In this document: positions 33,985 to 34,647 of the stretch, piece by piece
How the letters are laid out: each line of letters opens with the position of its first letter
Position numbering within the stretch: position 1 is the first letter of the stretch
Source: Planctomycetaceae bacterium
Lineage (GTDB): Bacteria; Planctomycetota; Planctomycetia; Planctomycetales; Planctomycetaceae
DNA: 34,647 nucleotides
Direction: 5' to 3'
Assembly: GCA_016795145.1 (NCBI GenBank)
Contig: JAEUII010000336.1
Coordinates: 1-34,647, forward strand
Made by a program: the position numbers and the translations under genes
The notes under the pieces: generated by a model
The model's database searches: none
The model's input: only the letters and a program-made list of their open reading frames with translations
Told to the model about the DNA's origin: nothing

Positions 33985-34647
33985 ATACTCTCAAGTACAT
34001 CTGGCGCAACATTCGAAGGAACCCGGTACGCAGTGGTCTCACCATTTTGTCGGTCGGATTCAGCCTGGCTCTGATGACGGTGCTTTACGGTTTCCTGGCT
34101 TCGCAGGAGACCTATAAGAACTCGGCGGCGGAAGCCAACCGTATCGTTGTCATGAACATTCAGGGATTCAGCGGCGAGCTTCCGATCTCCGCTGTGGATG
34201 ATGTCCGTTCCACGAAGTCAGTCGCTGCTGCTGTTCCGTTCGCCTGGTTTGGCGGCGCGTACGGCGACGAAGAAATGCCATTTGCTCAGTTCGCAACGGA
34301 CCCGGAGCAGGTCTTTTCTGTATGGCCTGAATACACAATTCCGGCGGACCAGCTGAAAGCCTTCCAGGATGACCGCCAGGGCTGTGTGATCGACCGCCGC
34401 ATTGCTGAGCGAAGAAATCTGAAAGTGGGCGACCGTCTCCCGCTGAAAGGGAACATCTACCCGCTCGACCTGGATCTGACCGTTCGCGGGATCTTTGATT
34501 CACCGAAGAACACAGACTCTGTGTTCTTTCACTGGAATTACCTGAACGAAGGATTGAAGCAGAAGAACTTTGCACGAGTCGACAACTCCGGGACCATCTT
34601 TGCTCGAATCGAATCGTCAGGACAAATCCCAACCGTCATTCAGGCGA
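33981..34647 (+). CDS. FtsX/MacB-like ABC permease, 3' end missing
   Basis: The frame starts with ATG at 33981, overlapping the ATPase stop by four bases, and is open to the window's right edge (222 codons). [20 protein letters not shown] is the typical cytoplasmic start, followed by the first membrane helix (TILSVGFSLALMTVLYGFL, about 21-39). The rest visible is the extracytoplasmic MacB-like domain (for example VIDRRIAERRNLKVGDRLPL and LDLTVRGIFDSP). The remaining three membrane helices are beyond the edge. Coupled translation and gene order support an adaptor-ATPase-permease operon. Confidence 0.93.
   Translation, partial: MNTLKYIWRNIRRNPVRSGLTILSVGFSLALMTVLYGFLASQETYKNSAAEANRIVVMNIQGFSGELPISAVDDVRSTKSVAAAVPFAWFGGAYGDEEMPFAQFATDPEQVFSVWPEYTIPADQLKAFQDDRQGCVIDRRIAERRNLKVGDRLPLKGNIYPLDLDLTVRGIFDSPKNTDSVFFHWNYLNEGLKQKNFARVDNSGTIFARIESSGQIPTVIQA

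Overview
The window reads like a chromosomal segment of a planctomycete (phylum Planctomycetota). I infer this from the gene set, not from any marker search. It has two Tat-exported DUF1501 proteins, a Tat-exported Gfo/Idh/MocA oxidoreductase, a DUF3500 lipoprotein-like/exported protein, a large exported protein with four DUF11-type domains, a MerR/excisionase-type HTH protein with long Asp/Ser repeats, RHS debris, and very many interspersed palindromic repeats. Moderate GC content, frequent non-ATG starts and mostly monocistronic organisation fit that group. The genus is not determined; a Rubinisphaera/Fuerstiella/Gimesia-like member is a guess.

Layout: 1-4424 is the 3' part of a giant TPR protein. 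4425-5560 is a gene-free island of palindromic repeats beside a REP-associated tyrosine transposase (RAYT) on the minus strand (5561-6709), followed by a truncated RHS pseudogene (6772-8124). 8885-12995 is a plus-strand run: HIT protein, DUF3500 protein, and two adjacent M16 peptidase-like genes of which one keeps the zinc site and the other keeps the substrate-binding Arg/Tyr motif. 13069-21623 is a minus-strand block: the HTH/Asp-Ser repeat/membrane protein, MgtE magnesium transporter, the ribosomal operon rplM-rpsI with a clear intrinsic terminator, and a SWIM-SNF2 helicase. 21998-22897 holds a small metallophosphoesterase gene bracketed by two copies of a composite inverted-repeat element, then an orphan LolD-like ABC ATPase. 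23793-25106 is the Gfo/Idh/MocA protein, followed by three tandem 198-bp repeats and a terminator that serves the converging DUF11 gene (25782-27998). 28427-31470 holds the two DUF1501 genes. 31802 to the right edge is a MacAB-type system: membrane-fusion adaptor, ABC ATPase, and the start of the FtsX-like permease that overlaps the ATPase by four bases.

How the genes fit together: most are separate housekeeping or envelope functions. Three local partnerships are well supported: rplM-rpsI (ribosome), the complementary M16 pair (probable heterodimeric protease), and adaptor-ATPase-permease (envelope export). The most unusual content is (i) the HTH-repeat-transmembrane protein at 13069-14772, (ii) the M16 pair, and (iii) the number and placement of palindromic repeat families: next to the RAYT, at the 3' ends of genes with matched polarity, flanking single genes, and inside an operon. 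I found no CRISPR array, tRNA, rRNA, prophage or recognisable defence system.
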